Origin: Bimuria novae-zelandiae CBS 107.79 | Taxonomy: Eukaryota; Ascomycota; Dothideomycetes; Pleosporales; Didymosphaeriaceae | Reading direction: 5' to 3' | Assembly: GCA_010015655.1 (NCBI GenBank) | Contig: ML976670.1 | Coordinates: 325,647-389,646 of the forward strand | Length of the DNA: 64,000 nucleotides | Shown here: in pieces, positions 46,026-58,239 of the stretch | Numbering within the stretch: the stretch's first letter is position 1 | How the letters are laid out: the number at the start of each line of letters is the position of its first letter | The notes under the pieces: model-generated | Seen by the model: the letters and a program-made list of their open reading frames with translations, nothing else | Database searches by the model: none | Told to the model about the DNA's origin: nothing | Made by a program: the position numbers and the translations under genes

Positions 46026-46993
46026 ACAGTCCACGGCTCTTCGCGTCCCTTCACAACCACACATCTTCCCCCAATCACTCCATGCTGACTATCGGACCCG
46101 GCCTACATCATGACGACTGACGGCTTCATTTACGTGTACTGTATCCGCCCTTCAGCGCTTGTCCAAAAGTTACGTCTCCGTTTCGACAAAATTACCGGTA
46201 TGGGCGTCTGGGTTTCCTTGCTACGGCACCCTAGTACCTTTGCATAGCGACTCTTTTTCTTGGCATTCCCCTGTACCCTATATACATGTTCAGCACTGTG
46301 TTTTACCAGTTCATTTCGTCTGTTAATTTTTCATGATATCCTCTTTTTCCGGGAAGGGCATCTACGGGGTCTGGATAGGAGCAAGGGATGTCGCGTGTCA
46401 TTTACTGGGCTAGGGGTTGATGCGAAGGGAGGCACCTCGGGGTTAGGTGGCGGATCTTGCTGAGAGCTGGATGGCGCCGGATTTTGAAGGCAACGCACAC
46501 AAGGGGATCTATGGGCGGTGTATCATGCTATGGGGTCATGTATGATAGACGCGATACGCTTATGCATTCTTGGTATGTGCGACGGTCTCCAGGGCTCCGA
46601 TAACGTCACCTGATGGTCCTCATGCAGGTGACTCGTAGAGCGGCGGGGTGGTTGACGGTGTGATTCGCTGCTTCGGTACAGCTGCTGCACGCCGAAGAAG
46701 CGCGGCGGACAGGTAGCTCAGCACTCTACGACTTCGGCTGCAGTAGCATTAACAGCACATTGGCTCCTCAAGAGCTTACGAACGCCTTCTTTTCCTTGCT
46801 TTACGCGCTGAAAGAGGCCGCTTTATCCTCCAGTCGGGTTGCACGGTCCAAGGCGGGGTTGCGACGTGGGGTTACGACTACATTCCGGACGCCTCGTTAG
46901 CTCTCTCCGACGTGTGCAGCCCAACCGCCAGTCGAGGTCCCCGATCTTCAACACCTGCTGTCGCCTTCGGTGAAACTGCAGCGACCTCCCAGC
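46026..46993. other. intergenic, nothing recognised
   Basis: 3' region of the G3BP-like gene and promoter of the septin-like gene. No RNA gene or repeat recognised. Confidence 0.5.
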
Positions 46994-49600
46994 ATGCGAC
47001 CGCTACCGGGCGGTGATGCTCCGCCCCCAGCCAAACCACGGTCGCGCAAGTCGAGTGTCGCCGATGGCGCGGTCATGAGTAACGGCCCGTCCAGCCATGT
47101 ACCGACGACCTTCTTTATGAGAACCGAGGAAGACATGGAGCAGTCTATGCAGGCTTCCAGGAGCGCAGATTCCGTCAGAAGGCAAAGGGAGAGCACATTT
47201 GGTGTACAGAGCCTGGCAGATACGCTGGACGCCGCGTTTGGTACGGAGAAGCTACCCGGAGATAACAAAGGCGACAGCGGACCTGCGCATGCCCCGCAGA
47301 TCAGACGAAGCGTAAGGCGAGCTTCGTATGGCTCTTCGCGATCGGTCAAGAAAGACTCGGATAGCAGCAAATCATCACCGCGGGCGTGCCACAGGAACGT
47401 GTCAAGCAACTCGTTCTCGAACCTGTTCACGCCTCAAAGTGCCGAATCGCGGTCGCCCATACCTCCTTCAGCAATGCCTAGCTCGCCAACATCGACTTCC
47501 TTGCAATCGCTCAAACTATCTGACGAGGAGACTGGGCCCGATGAGGTTGCCAGCCAGGCCCTGGCGTCAAGCGGCGAAGAGGAAGAGGACACGAGGCTTG
47601 ATGATGAGTCGAGCAGCTTCCCCCAACTAGTCATGCCGAGCATACAAATGCCTGCCCGGAGACCATTTACCACGAAAGGGAAGGCAATGGGCAAGCTGAA
47701 GGTGCTTGTCGCTGGTCAAGCTGGTACGTTGTACTTATTATGCAATCCATCGCTGCCATGACGGCATCTAACTTTCCTTTCAGGCCTCGGAAAGACCTCT
47801 CTCATTCGGTCCATCGTTCAGCTCTGCGATGACATCGTACACGTCGATCCTCTTTCTCCATCAAGCTCCATATCACACTCCTCGCCACACAAGGTCAGGT
47901 CCCGGAAGAGGACGGCTACTAGCACACCTCACATCACGGAAACACATGCGAGTACGAAACCATATCCACCATGGTGGACCGATGTCGAAGAGTCACGCGT
48001 GCTCCGTAAAGGGAAGAGCAGTACGGATACAGTGCTCGAACGGAACCTCTGCTTCGTGGACACGCCCGGATATAGTGCGGACTCTTCAAAAGCGGAAGAT
48101 ATAGGTCGTGTAGTAGACTATGTGGAGAGCCTATTTTACCAAACCACTTCAGTGATCAGTATGGACGAAAATGATTTGGTTGGTGTTATCAGCGGCAGCG
48201 GCGGTATCGCTGTTGACGTGGTCTTTTACCTTCTGCCTCCAAGTAAGATCGCTTGCCGCTTATTTTACTGAACTACTAACATTTGGATAGGTCATGATAT
48301 CTCTCACGACGTCGAGTTTATGCAACGGCTGTCCGCGCTGACCAACGTGATACCGATTATCGCTAAGGTAGACACACTTTCTGCCACCGAGCTCGTGGCT
48401 GTCAAGACATCCATATTAGCACGATTGCAGACGACATCCATAAAACCTTTCTTCTTTGGTAACGCAATCGATGATGCGTTGTTTGCCGTTCAAGAGCTTT
48501 CATTAGAGCAGTCGTTATCGTTATCGGCATCGTCTGACGACAAAACAGCATTAGAGCCTAAACAATATCCTTTCCACAACCCAACTCTTCCGTATGCTGT
48601 ATCATCCATCCAAGGACCGGACGCGCACACTATGGATGCATCACTCCTCATGTCTCCCGATTACGTCCAACCATTACTTCCATCTGAGCTTGCAGCTCTA
48701 GTCGATCGTGTATTTGACCCCGAATCTATCGCCTGGTTGCGGCATTCTGCGGCAAAGAAGTTCATCGGGTGGAGACGACGAACAAAGTTGCCCGGGGATT
48801 CATTCATTCTCCAAAGTCTACAACAACAGACACTGCGGCGAGGTAGCGTGTCCACGAGCGCTTCGGTCGGGCTGAATGGCGCTCCACTGAACAGTGCGTA
48901 CCACAAGATATCTTCCGACTTAGCTGACTCAATCACAGCGTCTGCGGCATCTTCAATATTTACTGCAGCTTCACCCTCAGGTGTGTTAGTTCCTCATGCA
49001 GGATCACCGTACTACACCTCCAACCTTCAATCTCCTTTCCTAACCTCGTCACCCTCACTCGCACATACTCAACCCGAAAATTTGGAACACCCGACCGACT
49101 TTTCTCTGACACGATACAATAACACTCTCCAAGGCGAACAGCGCCTGGCAGAGGTTCGCCTCGCCAAATGGGCAACCGATCTTCAGCGCAGCCTCCGGAA
49201 CGAAAAGGATCGCTTCGAGGAGCTTCAGCGAAACGAGCGTGCGAAATGGCTCCTGGAGCGCGTAGGAGAAGAAGTAGCGAGCGGAAACATTGTTGCTTCG
49301 CCCGGCGGCTCCCCACGGGCGGACTGGGCTGTCATCAGACACGGCAACGGGAAAGAAGCAATAAACATGAATGTTGGACAGCGGTATGGCAAGGCCAGTA
49401 GCTTGGACGCACGGGATCCGCTCGGGTTGTGTGACTTCAGCGACGAAGTCAGGAGAAGGGGATTTGTGCTTGTAAGGGTGCTGGGTGGGATGAGTGTTCT
49501 GGGCGCGGTCATGGTCACGGTGGTGAGGGTATGTGGGTGGGAGATGGGGCTACCGGAGGGCGGACTTTGGAAGTGGGTTACGGGGCAGACGGAGCAATGA
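46994..49600 (+). CDS. septin-type GTPase with C-terminal membrane segment
   Basis: Exons 46994-47723, 47784-48242 and 48291-49600, about 832 aa. The frame extends a little further upstream only with non-ATG codons, so the ATG at 46994 is used. The first 230 residues are Ser/Pro-rich and disordered. The GTPase domain shows G1 GQAGLGKTS (spanning the first splice), G3 DTPGYS and G4 AKVD (PIIAKVDTLS), the septin-class arrangement. An insertion-rich region follows, then a coiled coil (about 675-745, LAEVRLAKWATDLQRSLRNE). A hydrophobic segment close to the end (GFVLVRVLGGMSVLGAVMVT) could be a membrane anchor. Classical septins lack a TM helix, so this is a divergent member of the fungal septin-like group. 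Role in cortex or septum organisation is inference. Confidence 0.82.
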
Positions 49601-50127
49601 AAGGAAACGGTCTGCGAGAGGTAGGATATGAATTATGGGATATGTCAGGTTATATGTGGGTTTGTTGGTAGAGTTTATACCCCTAGTTGTGTTTGAGTGG
49701 GGGTAGATGGTTGTGCACTCGACTCTTAGTTTATAGGGTACTTCACTCTACCTAAAGCATTATGAATCGTATACTGCAAAGACAACACAATGAAACTAGA
49801 ACAGGACTAGAAACAGCAAAATCCAAGGAAAGAGCTGCCGGCCTCGCAATCTTGTCCGTGTTCTTCGGCCCCCCATTCGTCCCACGCTGCGTCAAGCACC
49901 GCGCCGCAACGCCACAGCCACGCATCATTCGGCAAGCTCCCGCCATCGCAACACCGCCTGGAGTGCCTGGTCGCTTTCTCGTATCCATCGGGCGCGTGTC
50001 TCTCTGTGCCGATCCCTCACCGGTAACCAGGGCTCCGCTGCTCTGCTGCGGGCTGACGATTGCTCTTTCCGCCGCTTTTCAGACCCAGTCCAACACCACT
50101 GTCAAACGCGAATCGCAAGATGCTACC
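49601..50127. other. intergenic, nothing recognised
   Basis: 527 bp between two plus-strand genes. A frame open from 49762 runs into the next gene but its codons upstream of 50128 look non-coding. Confidence 0.5.
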
Positions 50128-51455
50128 ATGCCCGAGATAACCTTCATCTTCGGGCCCAACAACAGCTTCTTCTTCGACTGTCCGAAAACATGGAAGTTGT
50201 ATGTTCGATTGAATGGTAGAAGGGGAAGTGCGGTGTGAGTAGAACTGACAGCAGGCAGTCACAATATCCCGCCCACGCTGCGTCAACTGTTTAACAGCTC
50301 CATGACGCCGTCATGGCGAATAGCGCAACCTTTCTGCATGGCGCTCGCGCCGCAGATTAATTCGCCGGAGCCGGTGTGGTATGTCGGGTGCAAGGTGTTG
50401 GCGGGCGAGGAAAAGATCCGTGAGTGTGCACTCTTCCAGGGGCTTTAGGTGGTGACCTGCCCCGCTTGGGTAGCTTCCAGCCCTACGATACGCGACCCCA
50501 ACGAACGCAAACAACCCCAGATGACAACCCTGCGCTGACATGGGACGATAGTCTACTCGCAGAATGTTTTCGATATCAACTATCCTGACCTCTCGAGATG
50601 GACAAAAACTATCCCCAACGCGCCCCGCTCGTGCTACGTGACGTTCGGCCAGGGCTACAGCTACTTCGCTTCAGCGCCAGGTAGAGGGTCCGTATGGGCT
50701 GCGATACCCTCGGAGCTGAGCGATAAAGTGCAAAAGGCATACGATACGCCGTGCTGTGTTGCACTGGGCATGAACAACGCGTGGTTCGTGCTGTGGCCGG
50801 ATGGGTACTACTCCTGGAAGTTCTACGGCGGGTACAATGGCCTGGATAAGATCTTGACGGAGGCAGAGCCGCGAAGCGTCTCGGTGAGTATACTTGACAT
50901 AATAGTGGAGATGTGAAGCTAATTGTCGCGCAGTACCTCGCCATCTCGCCCTACAACAGAGACCACTACTTCGTCGCGTTCAAGAACCGCACCATCCAGT
51001 ACAACTTCACTGGCGCGCCTCCCGAATGGATGGTACAGATGCACGAAGTGTTTGCGCAGTGGCAGAATGAGATTGCTCAGGCACAAAGGCCGGCTTCTCT
51101 ACAGCATCTGCCTCGGAACAAGATGCCTTACAACCCGAATGTTGTCTCACCGCCGTCTTCGACGGGAATGCTGTCTCCACCCATGTCGCCGATGTCTCAG
51201 CAGTCAAATATAACGAGCCCGCCTCTGTCGCCCCAGCGACCGCAAGTGTATGCGCATTATGCGCCTGTGCCGGAGCCTACGGCTGTAGAGATGCCTGGGA
51301 GTCTGCCGGGTGGGGCTCTGCTCGAGCCGCCGGTGATGCCTGCGACACAGAGGCCGCCTTCTGTGAATGTGGTATGTTGTGATTGCCCATCAGGTAGATT
51401 CCGTACTGACAGCCAGTAGAAGCGAAAGAAGTTCTTCTCGAAGATATTCGACTAA
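50128..51455 (+). CDS. conserved-looking fungal protein of unknown function
   Basis: Exons 50128-50198, 50259-50419, 50552-50883, 50934-51371 and 51420-51455, about 345 aa; phases agree at all four introns (48-132 nt). The N-terminal 230 residues look like a compact beta-rich fold with many Trp/Tyr (FIFGPNNSFFFDCPKTWKF; YVTFGQGYSYFASAPGRGSV; VLWPDGYYSWKFYGGYNGLD), with repeated Tyr/Phe-ending strands that suggest a propeller or other repeat fold. The last 110 residues are Pro/Ser-rich with SPP and SPM motifs (possible phosphorylation sites), ending in a basic KRKKFFSKIFD that could bind membranes. No named family recognised. Confidence 0.75.
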
Positions 51456-52119
51456 GGCGGTTCGGCGTTCGGCTGCTTCGATTTCCTTTCTCAATGATAC
51501 CTGATTTTCTCTTTTCCAGTGGATATCTCTCGAGGCTTGTTTCATCATTGCGATGTTTACACTTGTTGGGCGGCACTGGATGCGAAATTCGTAATGATAA
51601 TCTCACATGCTTTAATTAATGTCCATGACTACAACGTTAGATCCGCGATGCTGCGATGCGCCGATTCTTTAATTGAGGAGTTCAACGGCAGAATGTCGCG
51701 CACAGGAGACATTGATAGAGGTTGTTACGACTTTAACCTATTCGAATTAATTTTGGCGTGCGCCGTAGGTTCGGATCACATGTTATTATACTCACAGACA
51801 AATGCGACGAAAGCTGTAACCCGACCTATACTAGACGATGTTCTGCGCTGGAGAATGTATATCGCGCAAGCTACTGTTCATTGTGCATCCAATATCGCCA
51901 AGAGTGGGGAACCTTCACCATCGACCACCTGCCCAATCGGGTACGAAGCTTGCGTCGTTGATGCAGGCAAAGGACTTGACGTACCACCGGGCCTGTGTTC
52001 GGCACAATCCAATAACAACTGGATACTGCTTGTTATCAACAAATCGGATAAATCTTGCGTTCCACCCATTCATCTTTCGCCTACTTCAAGGTTCAGCAAC
52101 GCATGCGCGCCCTGCAATC
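51456..52119. other. intergenic, nothing recognised
   Basis: 664 bp, promoter side of the carboxylesterase. Rather AT-rich around 51600-51900. Frames here run through into the esterase gene but are not needed for it. Confidence 0.5.
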
Positions 52120-53855
52120 ATGTCCTTTCGAAGAGCATTAAATTATTGGACATGGAGCTTATTCTTCGCAGCCACCACAGCTGCTACTGGTCCGACCGTG
52201 AAGGTCCTCAATGGAACTTACGAAGGTAGCCATCTGCCTCAATTCGGGCAGGATATCTTCCTCGGGATTCCATACGCCCAGGACACTGGAGGTCAGAATC
52301 GCTTCAGGGTCCCGCAAGCCTTGAACGAAACATGGAATGGAACTCGTCCGGCTTTTACATACGGCAATGCGTGTCCCGATTTCCAGCCGGACGCTGATGG
52401 GGAATATGGGATGAGTGAGGACTGCCTCAGCGTCAATGTCATTCGGCCCACCGGTATTCCGCAAAATACTACGCTGCCGGTTGCTGTCTGGATTCATGGC
52501 GGCTCGTACCAGGTCGGAACGTCGGGGCTGCCGTATTACAATTTGACGTGGCTTGTACAGCGGTCTGTGGAGATTGGACAGCCTATTGTTGCGACGAGTA
52601 TTAATTATAGGAAGGGAGGGTGGGGTATGCTGTATTCGAGGGAAGTTCAGGGGAGTGGTGACACGAACCTTTCTTTGAGAGATATGCGGAAAGCGCTGGC
52701 TTGGATTTCGGAGAATATTGGGGCGTTTGGCGGGGACAAAGACAGCGTGACGATCTGGGGAGAATCTGCAGGGTCAGTACATTGAATACATCCCGTGTCA
52801 CACCAATTAATCTATTCAACAGGTCATTCGCCGTAGGGCAGCTACTGCTGAGCTACGGCGGCCGCACAGATGGTCTCTTCCATCGAAGCATCCAAGAGAG
52901 TGGCTCTGCGGCGACAGCATGGTACAACGGCTCCGATTGGTACCAGCCCGTCTACGACAAGATCGTGCAGCAAACCAATTGCACCGACTGGCCCGACACC
53001 CTCCAGTGTCTCCGTACCATCCCCTACGAAACCATATTCCCCTTCCTCGACTCCTCCAAAGTCGGAGGCCCCGGCTTCTACCCCACCGTCGACGGCGACA
53101 TCATCTCCAACTATCCGACCGAACTTCTCCACTCCGGCCGCTTCGCACATGTCCCACACCTCTACGGGTCGAACAGCGATGAAGGCACCGATAACGCGCC
53201 CACCAAGGTCTTCAACACCGACCAGGACGTATACGACTACCTGCTCGGCAGCACGGGCTATGACTTCCCGCAGAGCGTGGTCCGCAGGATCATGGAATTG
53301 TACCCGGACGACCCCGCCCAAGGCATCCCGCTCAACACGGGCGCGGAACGCTTCGCAGAGCAAGGCTACCAGTACAAACGCGCCGCCGCCATCATCGGCG
53401 ACGTTTTCTACCACGCCCCGCGCCTCGACGACGCACGCGCCTACTCAAAATACGCGCCCACGTACATCTACCGCTTCAACACGCGGCCCTTCGTCAACGG
53501 CACAAACGCCACGTTCACCGACTATGTAGGTGGCCTGGCCTCCGCGTACAAGGGCGTCCAGCACTTCAGCGAGGTCGCGTTCGTGTTTGGCAACCCGCAG
53601 TTCGTGGGTCCGTGGCCGGAATATCAGGCTTTGAGCAAGGAAATGAGTGCGCAGTGGGTGCGGTTTGTGCATGGGGGGGATCCGAATGGGGAGGGGTTGC
53701 CAAGGTGGCCGAGGTATAGTGAGGGAGCGAGGGGATTGAATTTGGTGATTCAGGCGGAGGGGAGGGGGTATAATGGGAGTTATGTGGAAGAGGATACGTG
53801 GAGGGCGGAGGGGAGGGAGTTTTTGACGAGGTGGGCGAGGAGGAGGCATGTTTAG
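52120..53855 (+). CDS. secreted type B carboxylesterase/lipase
   Basis: Exons 52120-52772 and 52823-53855, about 561 aa; one 50-nt intron that splits the Gly codon after the nucleophile elbow. The ATG at 52120 gives a signal peptide (SLFFAATTAATG region). The alpha/beta-hydrolase marks are VWIHGGSYQVG (oxyanion hole), GESAG with S216 as nucleophile, SNSDEG carrying the acidic residue, and GVQHFSE carrying the catalytic His. EDCLSVNVIRP is the type B signature 2 (EDCLxLNV). Numerous N-glycosylation sites fit secretion. Ester substrates (lipid, feruloyl, xenobiotic or fungal metabolite) cannot be told from sequence. Confidence 0.92.
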
Positions 53856-54426
53856 GGGAGGTACGAATATTAGTGAGGGAGGAGGATTGCTGTTTTAGCG
53901 CACTTCGATGTAGGGGTAAAGGTAATAACAGGGTTTCTGTTTAGCTTGACTTCTGGGATAGGGATTTCATGGTGGGAGCTGGAGAGCACGTGATCTCATT
54001 TCCGCCCTAATACTCCTCACAGTTACCTCAGTATCTTCCCACGTCAGCGGCAAAATCCGCGCCGCGTCGCTCGCCAAAATGCCATATGCACATCCCCAAC
54101 GCTCGCATGGCCTTTCGAAGAGCCCTGTATGTCCGGAAGGAATCACTAGCGCCTACGTTTCGTCTTAGGCTGGTCCATAGCGCCGTTCGAATCCCCACTT
54201 TTCCCCAAGGTACTTGCGAGCCGAGGCACGGCATCGACGGGTAAGCTGTCGCGGAGACGATCACTATTCACCTCACACCTCACCTTATACAATATCACTG
54301 CGTCTTGCAACTCGGTGAACAATTCAAGAGCTATTCCTTAGAGCTATTCCTTAGAGCTATTCTTTGACTGTAGCTGTGGTATAAGTGGGTATAAGTGGGA
54401 CTGATTTGATTATCGAGGCAGCTACG
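53856..54426. other. intergenic with short tandem repeats
   Basis: 571 bp. Three copies of the 13-mer agagctattcctt lie at 54327-54365, and an 11-bp gtataagtggg doublet lies at about 54378-54399, both within the likely leader of the next gene. Confidence 0.7.
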
Positions 54427-55469
54427 ATGGCGTCGCAATACAATGATATTAAGTTCGAGATCAAAGGGCAGATTGGCATCATCAAGGTAACCCACCTATC
54501 CAGTTGAGGGGAGTTTGAAGACGTTTTAACTGATGATTTCCAGTTCAACCGTCCCAAGAATCTGAATTCTTTCGGCGGGACACTTATCCCCGATGTCATC
54601 GCCGCGCTCCGCGAATTGAATGAGCACCCCAACACCGTGTTCACCGTGCTCACGGGCGAGGGAAGGTTTTTCTCGGCGGGCGCGGATGTTAGGGGTGTCG
54701 CATCTTCGATCGAGGTAACATTTCCCTCTCCTCGGACATGTCATTGATTGCACGTGTCGGAGTGAAGTCGTGACTAAGATTTCTCGCAGCCGAAGGAGTT
54801 CAAAAACAAAGGGGATAAGAAATTATCCTACCTCGGGAACTTCACATACGGTACGTTCCCCATCGTACTACGATAATTAATGAGGAGGGAGAGCTGATGA
54901 GATTGTGTTGCGGGGGTTTAGCGCTTGAGCTTCTGCGCAGCATGATCGACCACCGCAAAGTCCTCATCCTCGCGCTCAACGGCCCCGGTGTAGGCGGCGG
55001 CGCAGCCTGGTTCCCCGGAATTGCAGACATCGTGCTCGCCTCGTCGACCGCGTATCTCCAATGCCCCTTCTCCGCGCTCGGTCTCGTGCCGGAGAACGGA
55101 TCCGCACTCTCCTTCGCGCAGCACATTGGCATCCACCGCGCGAACGACTTTCTAATGTTCGGCCGCAAGCTGAGTGCGCAGGAGCTGCTCGATGCCGGAC
55201 TGTATAACTACGTGTGGGACAAGACGGGGGACGAGTTTCACGCGGAGGTTGTGAAGTTTTTGGAGGGCCAGTTGGAGGTCAATGATGGGAAGAGCATGAT
55301 GGAAATGAAGAGGTTGCAGAATGTGGGGATTAGGGATCAGAGGATGATGGCCGTGGTGAATGCGATTGATGCGTTGGCGGAGCGGTTTGTGGAGGATGCG
55401 CCGGTGAAGCGGTTTGCGGAGAAGAAGAGGCTGATGGAGGAAAAGAGTAAGATGAGGGCGAAGATCTAG
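54427..55469 (+). CDS. enoyl-CoA hydratase/isomerase family, probable delta3,delta2-enoyl-CoA isomerase
   Basis: Exons 54427-54486, 54544-54714, 54790-54850 and 54922-55469, about 279 aa; all phases agree. Crotonase-fold marks are GEGRFFSAGADVRG (oxyanion-hole loop) and LNGPGVGGGAAW (second oxyanion loop), then CPFSALGLVPENGSALSFAQ, where the Glu in LVPENGSA aligns with the catalytic Glu of fungal Eci1-type isomerases. The length and the PENGSA block fit ECI better than hydratases. The C-terminus AKI resembles a type 1 peroxisomal signal, so it probably acts in peroxisomal beta-oxidation of unsaturated fatty acids. Confidence 0.86.
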
Positions 55470-55506
55470 GCTTTTCTATTCTTACCCTCACCAATAGACC
55501 ATGCGG

Positions 55507-55797
55507 CTAGCTTCTAGAGCGGCATTCGGAGTATTTATTGCTGCCGAGTTCTATATTGGTATCTAGGATGCCTTCTTCGGCGTGCATGGTGACGAAATCG
55601 AGCTGCAATGTGTTTGCGTCGTTGTTTGTAAAACGATCGGTGTACGAGCGCGTGGTGCGCCATGTCCAGCTGTAGCCCTTGCGGGATGGCGTGGTTTGGA
55701 AGTCGGAGTGGGTTTCGAAGAAGCGCTTGCTGAGGGTGTAGATTGCGGGCATGCAGGCAACGATTAGGCTAAGACTAGGTAGTTCTACGCAAGGAGT
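55507..55797 (-). pseudogene. C-terminal relic of a 7-TM rhodopsin-like/PTH11-type membrane protein
   Basis: An open stretch encodes VELPSLSLIVACMPAIYTLS (a final TM helix of the kind ending fungal rhodopsin-domain proteins), then SKRFFETHSDFQ and a hydrophilic tail of about 70 residues. Codons are GC-ending like real genes. Upstream the frame is closed by a stop and nothing resembling the first six helices is found before the next gene, so this is probably a 5'-truncated relic. An AG just before the segment (TGCGTAG) could have been a splice acceptor. A short independent gene starting at ATG 55752 is the alternative. Confidence 0.4.
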
Positions 55798-56074
55798 TTA
55801 GGAGGGATGCTGCAAGCCATTCGCTCGTTAGTACGAAGGTACGCAGGTATATTGTAGTAAGTGCTAGAAGAGACATACAGCGCCATGTTGCAGTTGCAAA
55901 ACAGTGTATTTTCCAGGATCCGCGCCTAATTCTTGCCTCGGACTGCCGCACCAGCAATCTCATCAATTAAGCTAATCAAAGCCCAATAATTCATTCCAAA
56001 CCATATAAAAAAATCCTTCAATCTTCACCGGAGCCGTCAATCTGGCAGCACTTAGGAAACTCATATCGAGGCAT

Positions 56075-57628
56075 CTAAGGGATTGATGCGCTGCCTTCGC
56101 CATTGTCGACGATTGTTGGACCACCGTCATATTCAATCACTGCACTTTCGTCGAATCCTTCGGCTGCGAACCTTTCTTGTTGGGCCTGCGTATTTGTTAG
56201 TGCTGAGCTTGAACCATTCCTACCTGCCTAAACATGCAATACATACCGCGATCTGATCCGCCAAACCGTACGGCTTGCGCCACTTAGCTAGCGGAAGAGT
56301 GTATAACTCGTCGATAAGTTTATGCTTACATGGCGTCTTAGTACCCCGAAATTCGATTGATGCTATGACATGGGAACCTTGACCCTCCAGCTTTTGATAG
56401 CTATCTTGCATCAGGGTCAAACAACGTTCGGCGTCCATGATTGACTGTGGGACCCAAATACTTAGCCAGATTTTCCGTAGCGTATTTGTGGTTCCGCTGA
56501 CGAAGCTTTCTAGTTGCGACTAGAAGTGCCTGACATTCTCCTGCGAGATGGGCAACCACTGTTCGGAGGGTGTCCGAAGCGGGCTCATAACCCACAAGGA
56601 GCTGCGTGAGAGCATGTAATCCCAACGGAATCCCTAGCCTAAGGAAGTTAAAATTGAAACGTTCTTCGATTTTCGAGTAGTTGTCCTCCAACGGGGAAAC
56701 ATTCCCTGCTGCAGACCCAATTCTCAATGTGAATAAGGAGCTTCTACATGCGTCGTAAGAATCGCCAAAATCGAAACGTCGTTGGCCCTGGGTTTTTGGC
56801 ACCTCTATGACAGCCTCGCAGCTCTATAACAGCCTCGCGCGTAGTACTCATCGTTACGAATGAGGGTAGCATGAGCGTAGGAAGATTCTCCCAGTCAGAA
56901 CACTGGAAGTTGTGGGGCGGACGACAGCGGAGTGGTCTTTTAGCAATGGAAGGACCTCGACAGTACCAATGCGCTCGTGGTTTGTGCCCGTAGAGGGGAT
57001 CAGCTAGGTACAGGAGAGAGAGCATTTGTCGACGGTGGTGCTGACGGAATTCTAACGATCGAAAATACGTCGAACAGTATTCCTCGTTGTCCATAATACG
57101 CCAGTACTCCTGATAGATGACATTGCGCAACTCCGCTGGGAGCTTCATGATTCTTGAGGCAATGTATAAGGTCTCTTCCTGCGAATATGCCGTGAATATC
57201 TGCCATAATTGCCTTTTGGAGGCTACGTACTCCTGTTGCAGATTATTCAGCTACTTTGCGACGGTGATTCGTTCTGGTCTTGGGGGCTTCTCCGAGCTAC
57301 CGCACAACGCAGTCCAAAAGCGCCCTAATTGATTTGCGACAGTCTTGTTAGTACCCTCCGTAGCTTTGTATTCCTTGGAAACGTCAAAGGGGCGCTCCTG
57401 CGGTTGTATAGACGCCTACTCCAATCCCAACATCTTCAGGACCTCGGTGTCAATTTTCAGTTTCCTTCGCTCCAAGCGGTAAACTTCCTCGTGAGGGAAG
57501 CCTCTGCTCATGCTAATAGCGGTACTTGGCCCAGAGGAGAAACCGCTCGCGCTGTCGGCGTTTGCTTGCTTTGCAGTCATCTCGCCAGTGAACAGCACCA
57601 GGTCGGTCTTGTGCTTCTTATCGGTCAT
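56075..57628 (-). pseudogene. paralogue A, LPxELRN family, broken by a 19-bp duplication and a further frameshift
   Basis: The likely first exon starts at 57628 (MTDKKHKTDL...PHEEVYRLERRKLKID). The coiled-coil exon (LNNLQQEYVASKRQLWQIFT) continues into MKLPAELRNVIYQEYW and CSDWENLPTLMLPSFV. At REAVIEL the frame is lost: a 19-bp tandem duplication (56800-56818 and 56819-56837, two mismatches) shifts it by one, and deleting one copy restores REAVIEVPKTQGQRRFDFG. A second shift lies between about 56460 and 56510, before MDAERCLTLMQDSYQKL. The last exon (56075-56185) follows a GTATGT intron and encodes QQERFAAEGFDES and an acidic tail. The 5' splice of exon 1 is uncertain. Confidence 0.75.
56800..56837. 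repeat. 19-bp tandem duplication causing a frameshift
   Basis: cacctctatgacagcctcg is followed directly by cagctctataacagcctcg: 17 of 19 identical. It lies inside the coding part of paralogue A. Confidence 0.9.
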
Positions 57629-58239
57629 CGCGGGTAGAGACTGTCGTGATGTGATGAGGTGCGATTCGGAGCGTGGGGTGAAGCGACTTTTATAACGACG
57701 TAGAGTTAGCTGTGGGGGTATGGCGAAGGCGAAAAGATTTTGTGCTCACGCTCACCTTCACCGAACCACGGTTCTGTCCCTTAACCCCCTCCCTTTACAC
57801 CTTAACACTAACTCTCGTTAATTTAATTCATTCTACTACACGGTTGCCTTGTGCACGTGTTTTTCGAAGCCTAGAAGAGATGTGTGGGTACCTAGGTATG
57901 ACGCGCGACAGGTGCACCAAAACGGCTAGCATATATCAAGAGCGTGACAAACGACCTGGAAGCTTTTACTAACTTGAATTTCAACCTCAATGCACGTGAA
58001 TCTGGTAGTTGGAACTGCTGATCTGACCTCCTTGGAGATACTAGCTAAGCCTTTTATTCGACATGCTAGACGGGAACAGCGTCAGCCCATCTCACGAGCG
58101 AATCCTGCTCCAATGCACTCCTTCCCTGACATTTTTCCTTGCTGAATGATCCCGCTCATGCTTCGTCACATTTCTGTTCCCCTGACTCGTTTAATTCACC
58201 TTCCGCTCCCGTCCCATTGCCTGAGAAGTTGCCGAGAGC
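57629..58239. other. intergenic within the array
   Basis: 611 bp between the start of A and the end of B; promoter of A. No gene recognised. Confidence 0.5.

Noticed and set aside
52842..53414. 190-codon minus-strand frame within the carboxylesterase
   Set aside because: Shadow of a strongly GC3-biased esterase exon that contains the catalytic motifs on the plus strand.
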